In this document: positions 1 through 6,802 of the stretch, in pieces
Layout of the letters: every line of letters begins with the position of its first letter
How positions within the stretch are numbered: position 1 is the stretch's first letter
Source of the DNA: an uncultured Pelagibacteraceae bacterium
GTDB taxonomy: Bacteria; Pseudomonadota; Alphaproteobacteria; Pelagibacterales; Pelagibacteraceae
NCBI GenBank assembly: GCA_902554785.1
Contig: CACDQG010000004.1
Location: forward strand, 1 to 37,020
Reading direction: 5' to 3'
Length of the DNA: 37,020 nucleotides
Notes under the pieces: generated by a model
Seen by the model: only the letters and a program-made list of their open reading frames with translations
The model's database searches: none
Told to the model about the DNA's origin: nothing
Program-made: the position numbers and the translations under genes

Positions 1-806
1 ACTAAATCACCTTCACTAATTCCAGATAGAACTGAAACTTTTCCAAAGTTTCTCTTTCCAATAACAATATCTCTCTTTTCAGCTGTTGCGTCATTTACAA
101 TATAAACAAAGGCCGTATCACCCTGGATTGTAACAGCACTTTCGGGAACTCCAATTTCTTTAGTTTCATCGTAAATTATTTTTACAGTCATTAGCTGACC
201 CGGAATTATCTCAAAACTTGAATTATCAACTAATACTCTCGAAAGGATTGATCTTGTAGAAGGATCAATACGAGAACTTATTGTCTCAACTTTTCCATTA
301 AATATTTTGTTAAATGCGGAACTTGTTATTTCAGCTTTTAAACCTTGCTTAAGGACTCCTACGTAATTTTCTGGAACTTTTATATCTATTACAACGTTTT
401 TTAAATTATCTAGAGTTATAATTAAACTTTCGGAGCCTAAAACTCCTTGAGCTATTTCCCTTTTTCCCAATTTTCCATCAAAATCTGCAATTATATTACT
501 ACCATCTTTAAGATTTAAAATAATCTCACCTTTTTTTACAAATCTGTTTTCAATATCTAATTTTCCCAGAATATCGGTTGTTTTAACTCGATAGGATTTT
601 GTATTTTTAGCTATTGCAGTACCAAAAGTTTCAATACTTTTATAAAATACGGATTTTTCAACTGGTTTTATTATGACACCTGGGGCCGGCCTTACGCTAA
701 ATTTTTTTTGAAAATGAAGCCCAATAAAATGACGTGCAGCAATTATTACAAAAATAGCTAAGAAAAAAATAATTAAAAAGGTTTTAAGTTTAGTTGAAGA
801 TTTCAT
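1..806 (-). CDS. RND efflux periplasmic adaptor subunit (HlyD/MFP family), 3' end outside window
   Basis: The reading frame is open from an ATG at 806 to the left edge, so the C-terminus is missing. The protein starts with a basic stretch and one hydrophobic segment (about residues 9-23), fitting an inner-membrane anchor with a periplasmic body. Downstream come the lipoyl/barrel features of membrane fusion proteins: 'RVKTTDILGKLDIENRFVKK', 'IILNLKDGSNIIADFDGKLG', and near the visible end 'IPGQLMTVKI' followed by 'VPESAV' and 'GDTAFVYIV', the typical C-terminal barrel pattern. Such proteins link an RND pump to an outer-membrane channel; the pump gene would be expected just left of the window. 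The start overlaps the stop of the sulfurtransferase gene by one base (TGATG), so the two are probably translationally coupled. Family call is confident; substrate is unknown. Confidence 0.85.
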   Translation of the reverse strand, partial: MKSSTKLKTFLIIFFLAIFVIIAARHFIGLHFQKKFSVRPAPGVIIKPVEKSVFYKSIETFGTAIAKNTKSYRVKTTDILGKLDIENRFVKKGEIILNLKDGSNIIADFDGKLGKREIAQGVLGSESLIITLDNLKNVVIDIKVPENYVGVLKQGLKAEITSSAFNKIFNGKVETISSRIDPSTRSILSRVLVDNSSFEIIPGQLMTVKIIYDETKEIGVPESAVTIQGDTAFVYIVNDATAEKRDIVIGKRNFGKVSVLSGISEGDL

Positions 807-1621
807 CAATTTTCTAATCCGTACTCTGCCCACGACCCGTCATATATTTTTGGTTTTTTACCAGTTATTAAAGAATTAGCTAGCCCTAAAATACAAGCTG
901 TAATTCCTGAACCACAGCTAAAAGCTTTGTCTTTATGAATAGAAATTTCTTTTTTCTTAAAGATGCTAGTCAATTCGTCCTTTTTTTTAAAAGTTCTATC
1001 GTTATTTATTAATAATTGAAAAGGTAAATTTATTGAATCTTTAATATGACCACTTCTCATTCCTTCCCTGGGTTCTGGCTGTAAACCTAAAAATCTTTTT
1101 TCTCCTCTAGCATCAATTAATAGAAAATTTTTCTTTTCAATATTTTCGTTTACTTGATCTTTATTTATTACCAAAGAAGTATCTTCTGTTGCTTTATATT
1201 TTGAATAAAGAATTTTCAAAATTTCTTTCGAAGTTGGCTTTTTTTCACTTAGCCACTTATTAAAATTACCATCTAAAACTGAAACTAGGTTAGGATTATG
1301 ACCAAAGTAAATAAAGTTGTACCAAACACGACATGCGCTAAATACTTCTGAGTTATCATAAACAATAATGTGATCAGAATTATTAATTCCAAGGCTAGAC
1401 ACAATATTTTCCCAATTTCTTCTAGAAGGGAGCATATGGGGTAACGATGAATTCTGATTCGAATATTTATCTATGTCAAAAAAAATTGAGTTTTTAATAT
1501 GATTTGATTTATATTCTTCTTTCGCATTTCTTTCTGAATTCGGAAGATGCCAAGAGGCGTCTAGTATTTTAACTTTATCTATATTTTCTTCTAACCAGTC
1601 TGTAGAAACTAATTGTTTCAT
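806..1621 (-). CDS. sseA: 3-mercaptopyruvate sulfurtransferase (two-domain rhodanese)
   Basis: A 271-residue tandem rhodanese. The N-terminal inactive domain contains 'ILDASWHLP' and 'IIVYDNS', and the C-terminal catalytic domain contains 'LLIDARGEKRFLG' and 'GHIKDSINLPF'. The active-site loop reads CGSGITA, the form typical of mercaptopyruvate sulfurtransferases, as opposed to the CRKGVTA form of thiosulfate sulfurtransferases. The enzyme transfers sulfur from 3-mercaptopyruvate to a thiophilic acceptor in the cytoplasm. Its length is close to E. coli SseA (about 281). It sits between msrA (junction TAATG) and the RND adaptor (junction TGATG), which suggests one minus-strand transcript. The msrA neighbour fits a sulfur or redox-stress theme, but that link is inference. 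Confidence 0.9.
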   Translation of the reverse strand: MKQLVSTDWLEENIDKVKILDASWHLPNSERNAKEEYKSNHIKNSIFFDIDKYSNQNSSLPHMLPSRRNWENIVSSLGINNSDHIIVYDNSEVFSACRVWYNFIYFGHNPNLVSVLDGNFNKWLSEKKPTSKEILKILYSKYKATEDTSLVINKDQVNENIEKKNFLLIDARGEKRFLGLQPEPREGMRSGHIKDSINLPFQLLINNDRTFKKKDELTSIFKKKEISIHKDKAFSCGSGITACILGLANSLITGKKPKIYDGSWAEYGLEN

Positions 1622-2067
1622 TATCTATTTTTTTCAATATATTTTTGATGATATGACTCGGCTTTACAATAGTTTTTAAATTTTGAAATATTAGTTTGAA
1701 TTTTTCCACCAAGCTTTTTGTTGTATTCATTAAAAACTTCCAGCGCGTCTTTTTTTTGTTCCTCTGTCTCATAAAAGATTTCACTTCTATATTGAGTTCC
1801 AATATCAGGAAATTGCATATCTTTTTGTGTTGGATCGTGCATTTTAAAGAACAAATCTAGTATCTTTTTAAAAGAAATTTTACTCTCATCAAAAGTCAAT
1901 CTCACCACTTCTGCATGGCCTGTTTTTCCAGTGCACACCTCTTCATAGGTAACTTTGTCACTTTGGCCACCTGCATAGCCAACTTCAGTCTGAATTATGC
2001 CTGGTTTAGATTTAAAGTTTTCCTCAGGTTTCCAAAAACAACCAAGTGCGAGTGTACATTTCTTCAT
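1621..2067 (-). CDS. msrA: peptide-methionine (S)-S-oxide reductase MsrA
   Basis: A 148-residue protein with the catalytic motif GCFW at residues 9-12, followed by 'GYAGG', 'YEEVCTGKTGHAEVV', 'HDPTQ' and 'GTQYRSEIFY', the hallmarks of MsrA. It reduces methionine-S-sulfoxide in proteins and free methionine. It is shorter than many MsrA proteins and ends soon after the conserved 'AESYHQKYI' block. A cysteine just before that block ('NYCKAESYHQ') could serve as a resolving cysteine; this is inference. It is the first gene of the msrA-sulfurtransferase-adaptor run and diverges from the DMT exporter gene across a gap of 39 bp. Confidence 0.93.
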   Translation of the reverse strand: MKKCTLALGCFWKPEENFKSKPGIIQTEVGYAGGQSDKVTYEEVCTGKTGHAEVVRLTFDESKISFKKILDLFFKMHDPTQKDMQFPDIGTQYRSEIFYETEEQKKDALEVFNEYNKKLGGKIQTNISKFKNYCKAESYHQKYIEKNR

Positions 2068-2106
2068 AAGTTAATTAATATATTTTGAATTTGAAAGGAT
2101 AGTAAA

Positions 2107-2988
2107 TTGTTAACCCAAAATCAAATAGGCGTATTGTACATGGTAGGAAGTGTAATTTGCTTTTCTATAATGGATATTTGCGTGAAATGGCTTGATTATT
2201 ATCCTGTCGGACAAGTTTTATTTTTGAGGTTCTTTATCGGGTTTATTCCAATTTTTTTCATCATACCAAGAGATAAACTTTTTAGTTTTTATAAAACATC
2301 TAGACCTGGTCTACATGCATTCCGTGCTATTTCTGGAGCTGCTGCGATTATTGCATTATTTATAGGATTAAGAGAATTACCATTAGCTGATGTTGTGTCT
2401 TTAACTTTTGGAGGACCGATATTTGTCACTGTAGCTTCAATTTTCTTCTTATCTGAAAAAGTTGGAATTAAAAGATGGTCAGCTGTATTTTTAGGTTTCA
2501 TTGGAATGTTACTAATAGTTCAACCAGCCTTTATTGATTTGAATTATTTTTACATAACTCCAATAGTTTTTTGTATTTTCTTTGCCTGTGTGGCAATTAG
2601 TGTAAGGTCTCTATCAAAAACTGAACCAAACTACACAATCGCTTTTTATTTCACTTTTCTTTGTACGTTGCTTGGCTTTATTACAATATTTTTTGTTGAG
2701 TGGAAAATGCCAACATTAATTGACTTAGTAATTTTTATAGTGATGGGATTATGCGGAAGTATTGCAAATCTTCTTCTTACTCAAAGTTATAGACTAGCTG
2801 AAGCCTCATTAGTTACACCAATTAAATATTTAAGTCTTGTATTTGCAATTGTATTTGGGTTTTTGATTTGGAGTGAAATACCCAAGTTTTTAACATTGTT
2901 TGGTGCTTTATTAGTCATTGCAAGTTCACTGATAATTTTCATAAGAGAGTCTCAACTTAAAAAACAAATAGTAAATCCAAGAGCATGA
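2107..2988 (+). CDS. DMT-superfamily (EamA) transporter
   Basis: A 293-residue very hydrophobic protein with about ten predicted membrane segments arranged as two EamA-type repeats. The first repeat contains 'LRELPLADVVSLTFGGPIF' and 'FFLSEKVGIKRWSAVFLGF'; the second contains 'YRLAEASLVTPIKYLSLVF', 'FLIWSEIP' and 'GALLVIASSLIIF'. This is the pattern of RhaT/RarD-like metabolite exporters of the inner membrane; the substrate cannot be read from sequence. The start is taken as TTG at 2107 because AAAGGA lies 7 bases upstream (2094-2099). The alternative ATG at 2140 would cut into the first membrane segment. The stop overlaps the next gene's ATG (ATGA), so the glycosylase is co-translated. Confidence 0.87.
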   Translation: MLTQNQIGVLYMVGSVICFSIMDICVKWLDYYPVGQVLFLRFFIGFIPIFFIIPRDKLFSFYKTSRPGLHAFRAISGAAAIIALFIGLRELPLADVVSLTFGGPIFVTVASIFFLSEKVGIKRWSAVFLGFIGMLLIVQPAFIDLNYFYITPIVFCIFFACVAISVRSLSKTEPNYTIAFYFTFLCTLLGFITIFFVEWKMPTLIDLVIFIVMGLCGSIANLLLTQSYRLAEASLVTPIKYLSLVFAIVFGFLIWSEIPKFLTLFGALLVIASSLIIFIRESQLKKQIVNPRA

Positions 2989-3608
2989 GAAAACCAAGTT
3001 ATTGGAATAAGGCAAAATCTATTTTGTCTAAGAAAGATAAAGTTATGAAAAGATTAATTAATTCCTACAAAGATGGAGCCCTAGTGACTAGAAATGATGT
3101 TTTCTATTCACTTTGCAAAAGTATAATCGGACAACAAATAAGTGTAGCTGCAGCTAATTCAGTCTTTTCAAAATTTGAGAAAAGCTGCAGAGGAAAAATT
3201 AGTGCAAAAAATGTTAATAAATTATCTTCTCAGACTTTAAAAAGATGTGGTTTAAGCAAACAAAAAGTAAGAGGTATAAAAGATTTGGCAAAAAAAACTA
3301 TATCAAAAGAATTTAAACCCTATTTAATAAATAAAATGAATGATGAAGAGGCTATTGAGTATTTATCCAATTTAAGACAAATTGGCAGATGGTCTGCTGA
3401 AATGATTTTGCTTTTCACTTTTAATAGACCAAATATTTGGCCACTACAGGATATAGGCTTGCTTAGGGCAATTTCAAATAACTATAAAAAAAAATATTTT
3501 CCTCCTAAGACTTTTTTAAAAAAACTTTATAAAAAGTTTACGCCCTACTGTTCAGTTGCAACGTGGTATCTTTGGAGATCAATAGATGAGGAGCCGATAC
3601 AGTATTAA
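2985..3608 (+). CDS. DNA-3-methyladenine glycosylase, HhH-GPD family (AlkA-like)
   Basis: A 207-residue protein of the helix-hairpin-helix GPD superfamily. It shows 'LCKSIIGQQISVAAANSVF' (N-terminal helix block), the hairpin region 'LRQIGRWSAEMILLF', and the catalytic aspartate block 'NIWPLQDIGLLRAI'. AlkA-type enzymes excise alkylated purines from DNA, starting base-excision repair. There is no Fe-S cluster cysteine motif at the C-terminus, which argues against MutY or Nth. It overlaps the DMT transporter stop by four bases and its own end overlaps the convergent DUF1330 gene by four bases. It has only the catalytic domain, without the extra N-terminal domain of E. coli AlkA, as in many AlkA-like proteins. 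Confidence 0.88.
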   Translation: MRKPSYWNKAKSILSKKDKVMKRLINSYKDGALVTRNDVFYSLCKSIIGQQISVAAANSVFSKFEKSCRGKISAKNVNKLSSQTLKRCGLSKQKVRGIKDLAKKTISKEFKPYLINKMNDEEAIEYLSNLRQIGRWSAEMILLFTFNRPNIWPLQDIGLLRAISNNYKKKYFPPKTFLKKLYKKFTPYCSVATWYLWRSIDEEPIQY

Positions 3609-3892
3609 TCACCTTCAATTGTTTGATGCTGACGTACTGCGTATCCTTTAAGAATATTATGAGCATCTTTATACTCTTTGGAATTGTAAAATTTATTAGC
3701 TTCATCATAAGATGGAAACTCAATTACAACTGTTCTAGGAGATTTTTCACCTTCGTTAGATGTTGATCTACCACCTCTAATTAAAAATTTTCCCTTATAT
3801 TTTTCAACTGCTGCTTTAGCTTTCACAGCATATTCTTTTAATTTTTCCTGATTAGTAATATTTTTATAAACACAAACAACGTATCCTTTCAT
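3605..3892 (-). CDS. DUF1330 domain protein
   Basis: A 95-residue protein that matches the DUF1330 pattern throughout: N-terminal 'VVCVYKNITNQEKLKEYA', central 'GKFLIRGGRS', 'RTVVIEFPSYDEANKFYNSK', and C-terminal 'HNILKGYAVRQHQTIEGD'. This is a small ferredoxin-like/dimeric alpha-beta barrel fold with no established biochemical role. The ATG is preceded by AAAGGAG at the right spacing. The gene faces the phosphoribosyltransferase gene across 33 bp and converges with the DNA glycosylase with a four-base overlap. Confidence 0.88.
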   Translation of the reverse strand: MKGYVVCVYKNITNQEKLKEYAVKAKAAVEKYKGKFLIRGGRSTSNEGEKSPRTVVIEFPSYDEANKFYNSKEYKDAHNILKGYAVRQHQTIEGD

Positions 3893-3925
3893 TTACAACT
3901 CCTTTAAAATAATTTAGCTTTCTTC

Positions 3926-4453
3926 ATGGCAGATAAACTTATCATTGATTGGAAAGAGTACAATCAAATCGTAGAAAAACTCGCAATACAAATCTATAAA
4001 AGCGGCTTCAAACCTAATTTACTTATTGGCATTATGAGGGGCGGAGCTCCCATCATAGATGTCTTAAGCAGAGTTTTTAAATTGAAGTGTGCATATTTGG
4101 CAGTCGAGTCATATTCGGGCGTAGGTATTGAAGACCAACAAGGTGATTTAGTTTTTTCAAGAGAAATGAGTTCTACAGTTCAAGATATGAAAGGTAATAT
4201 TTTACTTTGCGATGACTTGTCTGACACAGGGGTTACACTTAATAAAAGCATTGATTGGTTAAAAAAATATCCTCCTATAAAAGGAAATATAAAAGAGATA
4301 AAAACTGCTGTTCTTTGGAAAAAAAAAGATTCTACTTTTGAACCTGATTTTTGTGCTCAAAGATTAAATAGTAATCCTTGGATTGTTCAACCATTCGAGC
4401 ACTATGAAGAGGTAAATGTTCAAGATTTAATTCAAAAACATCAAAAGGATTAA
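3926..4453 (+). CDS. purine-type phosphoribosyltransferase (xanthine/hypoxanthine-guanine class)
   Basis: A 175-residue type I phosphoribosyltransferase. The PRPP-binding loop is 'ILLCDDLSDTGVTL' (about residues 91-104), and the pyrophosphate loop 'GIMRGGAPIIDVLSR' is near residue 36. The layout and the tail 'DFCAQRLNSNPWIVQPFEHYE' resemble xanthine-guanine or hypoxanthine phosphoribosyltransferases, which convert a purine base and PRPP to the nucleotide in salvage. The gene next door on the other strand is an NCS2 purine permease, supporting a purine role; the exact base specificity is not determinable here. It ends in a strong hairpin shared with the permease. Confidence 0.82.
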   Translation: MADKLIIDWKEYNQIVEKLAIQIYKSGFKPNLLIGIMRGGAPIIDVLSRVFKLKCAYLAVESYSGVGIEDQQGDLVFSREMSSTVQDMKGNILLCDDLSDTGVTLNKSIDWLKKYPPIKGNIKEIKTAVLWKKKDSTFEPDFCAQRLNSNPWIVQPFEHYEEVNVQDLIQKHQKD

Positions 4454-4474
4454 GGGCCAGAGTTAACTGGCCCT
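4453..4474. terminator. bidirectional hairpin between convergent genes
   Basis: AGGGCCAG (4453-4460), a six-base loop, and CTGGCCCT (4467-4474) form a perfect 8-bp GC-rich stem. It starts on the last base of the phosphoribosyltransferase stop codon and lies just past the NCS2 permease stop at 4481. There is no long T-run on either side, only A/T-rich flanks, so termination efficiency is uncertain. Confidence 0.6.
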
Positions 4475-4480
4475 AAAATT

Positions 4481-5791
4481 TTAAGCTACGTAAAAACTTA
4501 TTACGCTAAATACTGCGATTACCCAAATAGCTGGAGAGGTTTTCCCAAACTTACCTGTAAATATTTGGATTAATGCATAAGATATGAATGCCAAAGCGAT
4601 ACCATTACTTATACTGTAAGTTAACGGCATTGTTATCATAGCTACTACAGCAGGACCGGACTCTGCTATGTCATCCCACTCTATATCAGTAATATTTCGC
4701 ACGAATAATATAGCTACGTATAATAATGCTGCTCCATCTATTTCTTTTGGCAAACTTGTTGCTAATGGGGAAAAGAACAAACATGCCAAGAACAACACAC
4801 CAATAACCAATGATGTCATTCCAGTTCTTCCACCTGCCTTTACTCCTGCTCCAGACTCCACATAACTTGTTACTGTTGTAGTTCCCATCATGGCACCTGC
4901 AACCGTACCAACGCTGTCAGATAGCATTGCCTTATTGATATCTTGAACTTTACCTTTTTTATCTACCTTACCTGCTACATTTGCAACAGAAGTTAAAGTT
5001 CCAGCTGTATCAAAAAAGTCTATAAATAATAAAGTGAAGACTATCGAAGCCATACCAGCAGTAAGTGCTGCTTTTAGATCAAAATCGAATAAGTATGTCA
5101 TCGGTGGAATAGATCCAACCACGCCATTGAACTTTGCTAACCCAGTAGCCCAAGCAATAATGCTAAATAATAGGATACCAATTATAATGTTACCTCTTAT
5201 TTTCATTTTTTCTAAAACAATCATAAAAACAAAAGTCAAACATCCAAGAAGTACCAACGGATTTTTAATGTCACCAAGAGTAACAAGTGTAACTGGATGA
5301 TCTCCAACTACTCCCATTATTTCTAGACCTATTATAGCTAAAAACAATCCAATTCCTGCACCGATACCAAGTTTTAAACTTCTTGGTATTGAATTTATTA
5401 GCCATGCTCTTAAAGGTGTAAGTGAAATTGCTAAAAAGATTATTCCCGCAACTAAAACTGCACCTAGTGCTGCTTGAGGTGTATAGCCCATTCCGGCAAC
5501 AACTCCATAGGCAACAAATGCATTTATACCCATACCCGGCGCTAAACCAATTGGCCAGGTTTTTCCATAAAAAGCCATTATGAAACAAGCAAGAGCTGTC
5601 GCTAAAATTGTTGCAGTGAAAACTGCACCAAAATCAAAAAAACCTTTTTCTGTTCCAGCAAACTCGCCAGATAAGATAAAAGGATTTAAAAACATGATAT
5701 ATGCCATTGTAAGAAAAGTGGTTACACCGGCAATTACCTCAGTTTTAAAATTTGTTTTATGTTTTCTATACTCAAAATATTTATCCATCAT
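4481..5791 (-). CDS. NCS2-family guanine/hypoxanthine permease (AzgA/PbuG-like)
   Basis: A 436-residue membrane protein of the nucleobase-cation symporter-2 AzgA branch. It opens with 'FEYRKHKTNFKTEVIAGVTT' and shows 'FLTMAYIMFLNPFIL', 'GLAPGMGINAFVAYGVV', 'FTLLFIDFFDTAGTLTSVA' and 'MGTTTVTSYVESGAGVKAGG', all diagnostic of this family. About 12 membrane segments are expected. It would import purine bases with protons, feeding the convergent phosphoribosyltransferase. GGAGG lies nine bases before the ATG at 5791; a second ATG follows at once. The leader upstream is about 130 nt, long for this window, and contains a perfect inverted repeat (5838-5871). Confidence 0.92.
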   Translation of the reverse strand: MMDKYFEYRKHKTNFKTEVIAGVTTFLTMAYIMFLNPFILSGEFAGTEKGFFDFGAVFTATILATALACFIMAFYGKTWPIGLAPGMGINAFVAYGVVAGMGYTPQAALGAVLVAGIIFLAISLTPLRAWLINSIPRSLKLGIGAGIGLFLAIIGLEIMGVVGDHPVTLVTLGDIKNPLVLLGCLTFVFMIVLEKMKIRGNIIIGILLFSIIAWATGLAKFNGVVGSIPPMTYLFDFDLKAALTAGMASIVFTLLFIDFFDTAGTLTSVANVAGKVDKKGKVQDINKAMLSDSVGTVAGAMMGTTTVTSYVESGAGVKAGGRTGMTSLVIGVLFLACLFFSPLATSLPKEIDGAALLYVAILFVRNITDIEWDDIAESGPAVVAMITMPLTYSISNGIALAFISYALIQIFTGKFGKTSPAIWVIAVFSVISFYVA

Positions 5792-5837
5792 AAAATAAAA
5801 CCTCCGTTCAGAGTCTATTACTCTATATATGTGATAA

Positions 5838-5871
5838 AATCTTAACTAAATCCTACATACCTGTTAAGATT
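5838..5871 (-). promoter_or_regulatory. inverted repeat in the leader of the purine permease gene
   Basis: On the minus strand AATCTTAAC (5871-5863) and GTTAAGATT (5846-5838) form a perfect 9-bp stem around a 16-base loop containing AGGTATGTAGGATTTA. It lies 47 bases upstream of the permease ATG and about 55 bases from the divergent lipoprotein gene. It could be an RNA hairpin or a DNA operator. The three-way-junction motifs of the guanine/adenine riboswitch were not found. Confidence 0.45.
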
Positions 5872-5926
5872 CAACCATGGGTAAATATATCTGTTTATAA
5901 CTTTACGTTATAATATAAGGTTTAAA

Positions 5927-6232
5927 ATGAAAAAAATATTTTGGAGAATTTTATACACATTATTATTCGTTTCTTTAATTGGCTGCCAAACAGTTTCTAA
6001 TAAAATTGAAGTCGCCACAGCTAAAGAGAAAAAAGAATTAAACAAATGGTTAAATAAAACAGAGGTGGAATTGAAAAGTTTTTTCGGACAGCCGGATAAA
6101 GTTGAATTTTTAAAATCAAGAAATAGAAACTATGTTTATATGACTGAAAAATTTAAAATTAAGTGTGAGCGAAAGTTTGAGATAAATCCAAGGAATATTG
6201 TGGTTGGTTTTAGTAGTAAAAACTGTTTTTAA
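5927..6232 (+). CDS. small predicted lipoprotein, function unknown
   Basis: A 101-residue protein with a lipoprotein signal peptide: basic start 'MKKIFWR', hydrophobic core, and lipobox 'LIGC' with Cys20 as the lipidation site. The mature part is lysine-rich, with 'LNKTEVELKSFFGQPDKVEF' resembling the small outer-membrane-assembly lipoprotein style (a SmpA/OmlA-like 'G.P' turn). This likeness is weak and I do not assign a function. TATAAT at 5909-5914 is a plausible -10 box giving a very short leader, with AAGG just before the ATG. It diverges from the purine permease and ends in a hairpin shared with ibpA. Confidence 0.75.
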   Translation: MKKIFWRILYTLLFVSLIGCQTVSNKIEVATAKEKKELNKWLNKTEVELKSFFGQPDKVEFLKSRNRNYVYMTEKFKIKCERKFEINPRNIVVGFSSKNCF

Positions 6233-6237
6233 TTACC

Positions 6238-6257
6238 TGCGGAGTTTTTACTCCGCA
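6238..6257. terminator. hairpin between convergent lipoprotein and ibpA genes
   Basis: TGCGGAGT (6238-6245), loop TTTT, ACTCCGCA (6250-6257): a perfect 8-bp stem placed between the stops of two convergent genes (6232 and 6270). No clear U-run follows on either strand, as for the other inter-gene hairpins in this window. Confidence 0.6.
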
Positions 6258-6269
6258 AGCAAGGCAAAC

Positions 6270-6713
6270 TTATTTTATTTCAATAAGTCTTTTTTTCTTT
6301 ATTTCAGGGATGATTTTTTCACAAGAAATAGTCAGTAAACCATCTTTTAGTTCCGCACCATTCACTTTTACATCATCTGCAATTGTGAACGACCTAGCAA
6401 AAGATCTTTGCGATATTCCTCTATGAATCACTTCATCACCTTCTTTTTCTTCAGATCTTTTAACGTCTTTTGTTTTGACTGTTAAAAGATTATCTTCATA
6501 TTCAACTTCAACATCATCTTTGTTAAAGCCAGCAACTGCTACTTCAATAGCATACTTATCTTTGCCTGCTTTTCGGATGTTGTATGGCGGGTAATTGCTT
6601 TGCACAGCAAGACTGCCATTCCCTAACATAGATTCAAATTGATCAAACATGTCATCGAATCCAATGCTAAAAGGTCTAAGTGAATTAAAGATCGATAGAT
6701 CCTTACTTGTCAT
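6270..6713 (-). CDS. ibpA: Hsp20/alpha-crystallin small heat-shock protein (IbpA-like)
   Basis: A 147-residue ATP-independent holdase. The N-terminus 'MTSKDLSIFNSLRPFSIGFD' and the alpha-crystallin domain ('YPPYNIRKAGKDKYAIEVAV', 'DDVEVEYEDNLLTVKTKD', 'HRGISQRSFARSFTIADDVK') match alphaproteobacterial IbpA proteins. The C-terminal IxI-like anchoring motif appears as 'IIPEIKKKRLIEI'. I start at 6713 because AGGAGG sits four bases upstream; a longer frame reaching 6758 lacks this support and would add a non-conserved 15 residues. It binds aggregating proteins for later refolding by DnaK/ClpB. A heat-shock promoter could not be identified with confidence. Confidence 0.93.
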   Translation of the reverse strand: MTSKDLSIFNSLRPFSIGFDDMFDQFESMLGNGSLAVQSNYPPYNIRKAGKDKYAIEVAVAGFNKDDVEVEYEDNLLTVKTKDVKRSEEKEGDEVIHRGISQRSFARSFTIADDVKVNGAELKDGLLTISCEKIIPEIKKKRLIEIK

Positions 6714-6802
6714 ATATCCTCCTTTGTTAGCAAGGTTAATGTCAGTCCCATTTGGCAACCGACAAAAGAGATATGGGAATTATTTCTATTTTTTCAAGAT
6801 TG

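Noticed and set aside
5271-5588. Cys/Ser/Tyr-rich minus-strand frame of 105 codons
   Set aside because: It lies wholly inside the NCS2 permease in another frame; composition is typical of a shadow frame.
5792-5926. Purine (guanine/adenine) riboswitch before the permease
   Set aside because: The leader has one inverted repeat, but the three-helix junction and conserved core bases of that riboswitch are not present.
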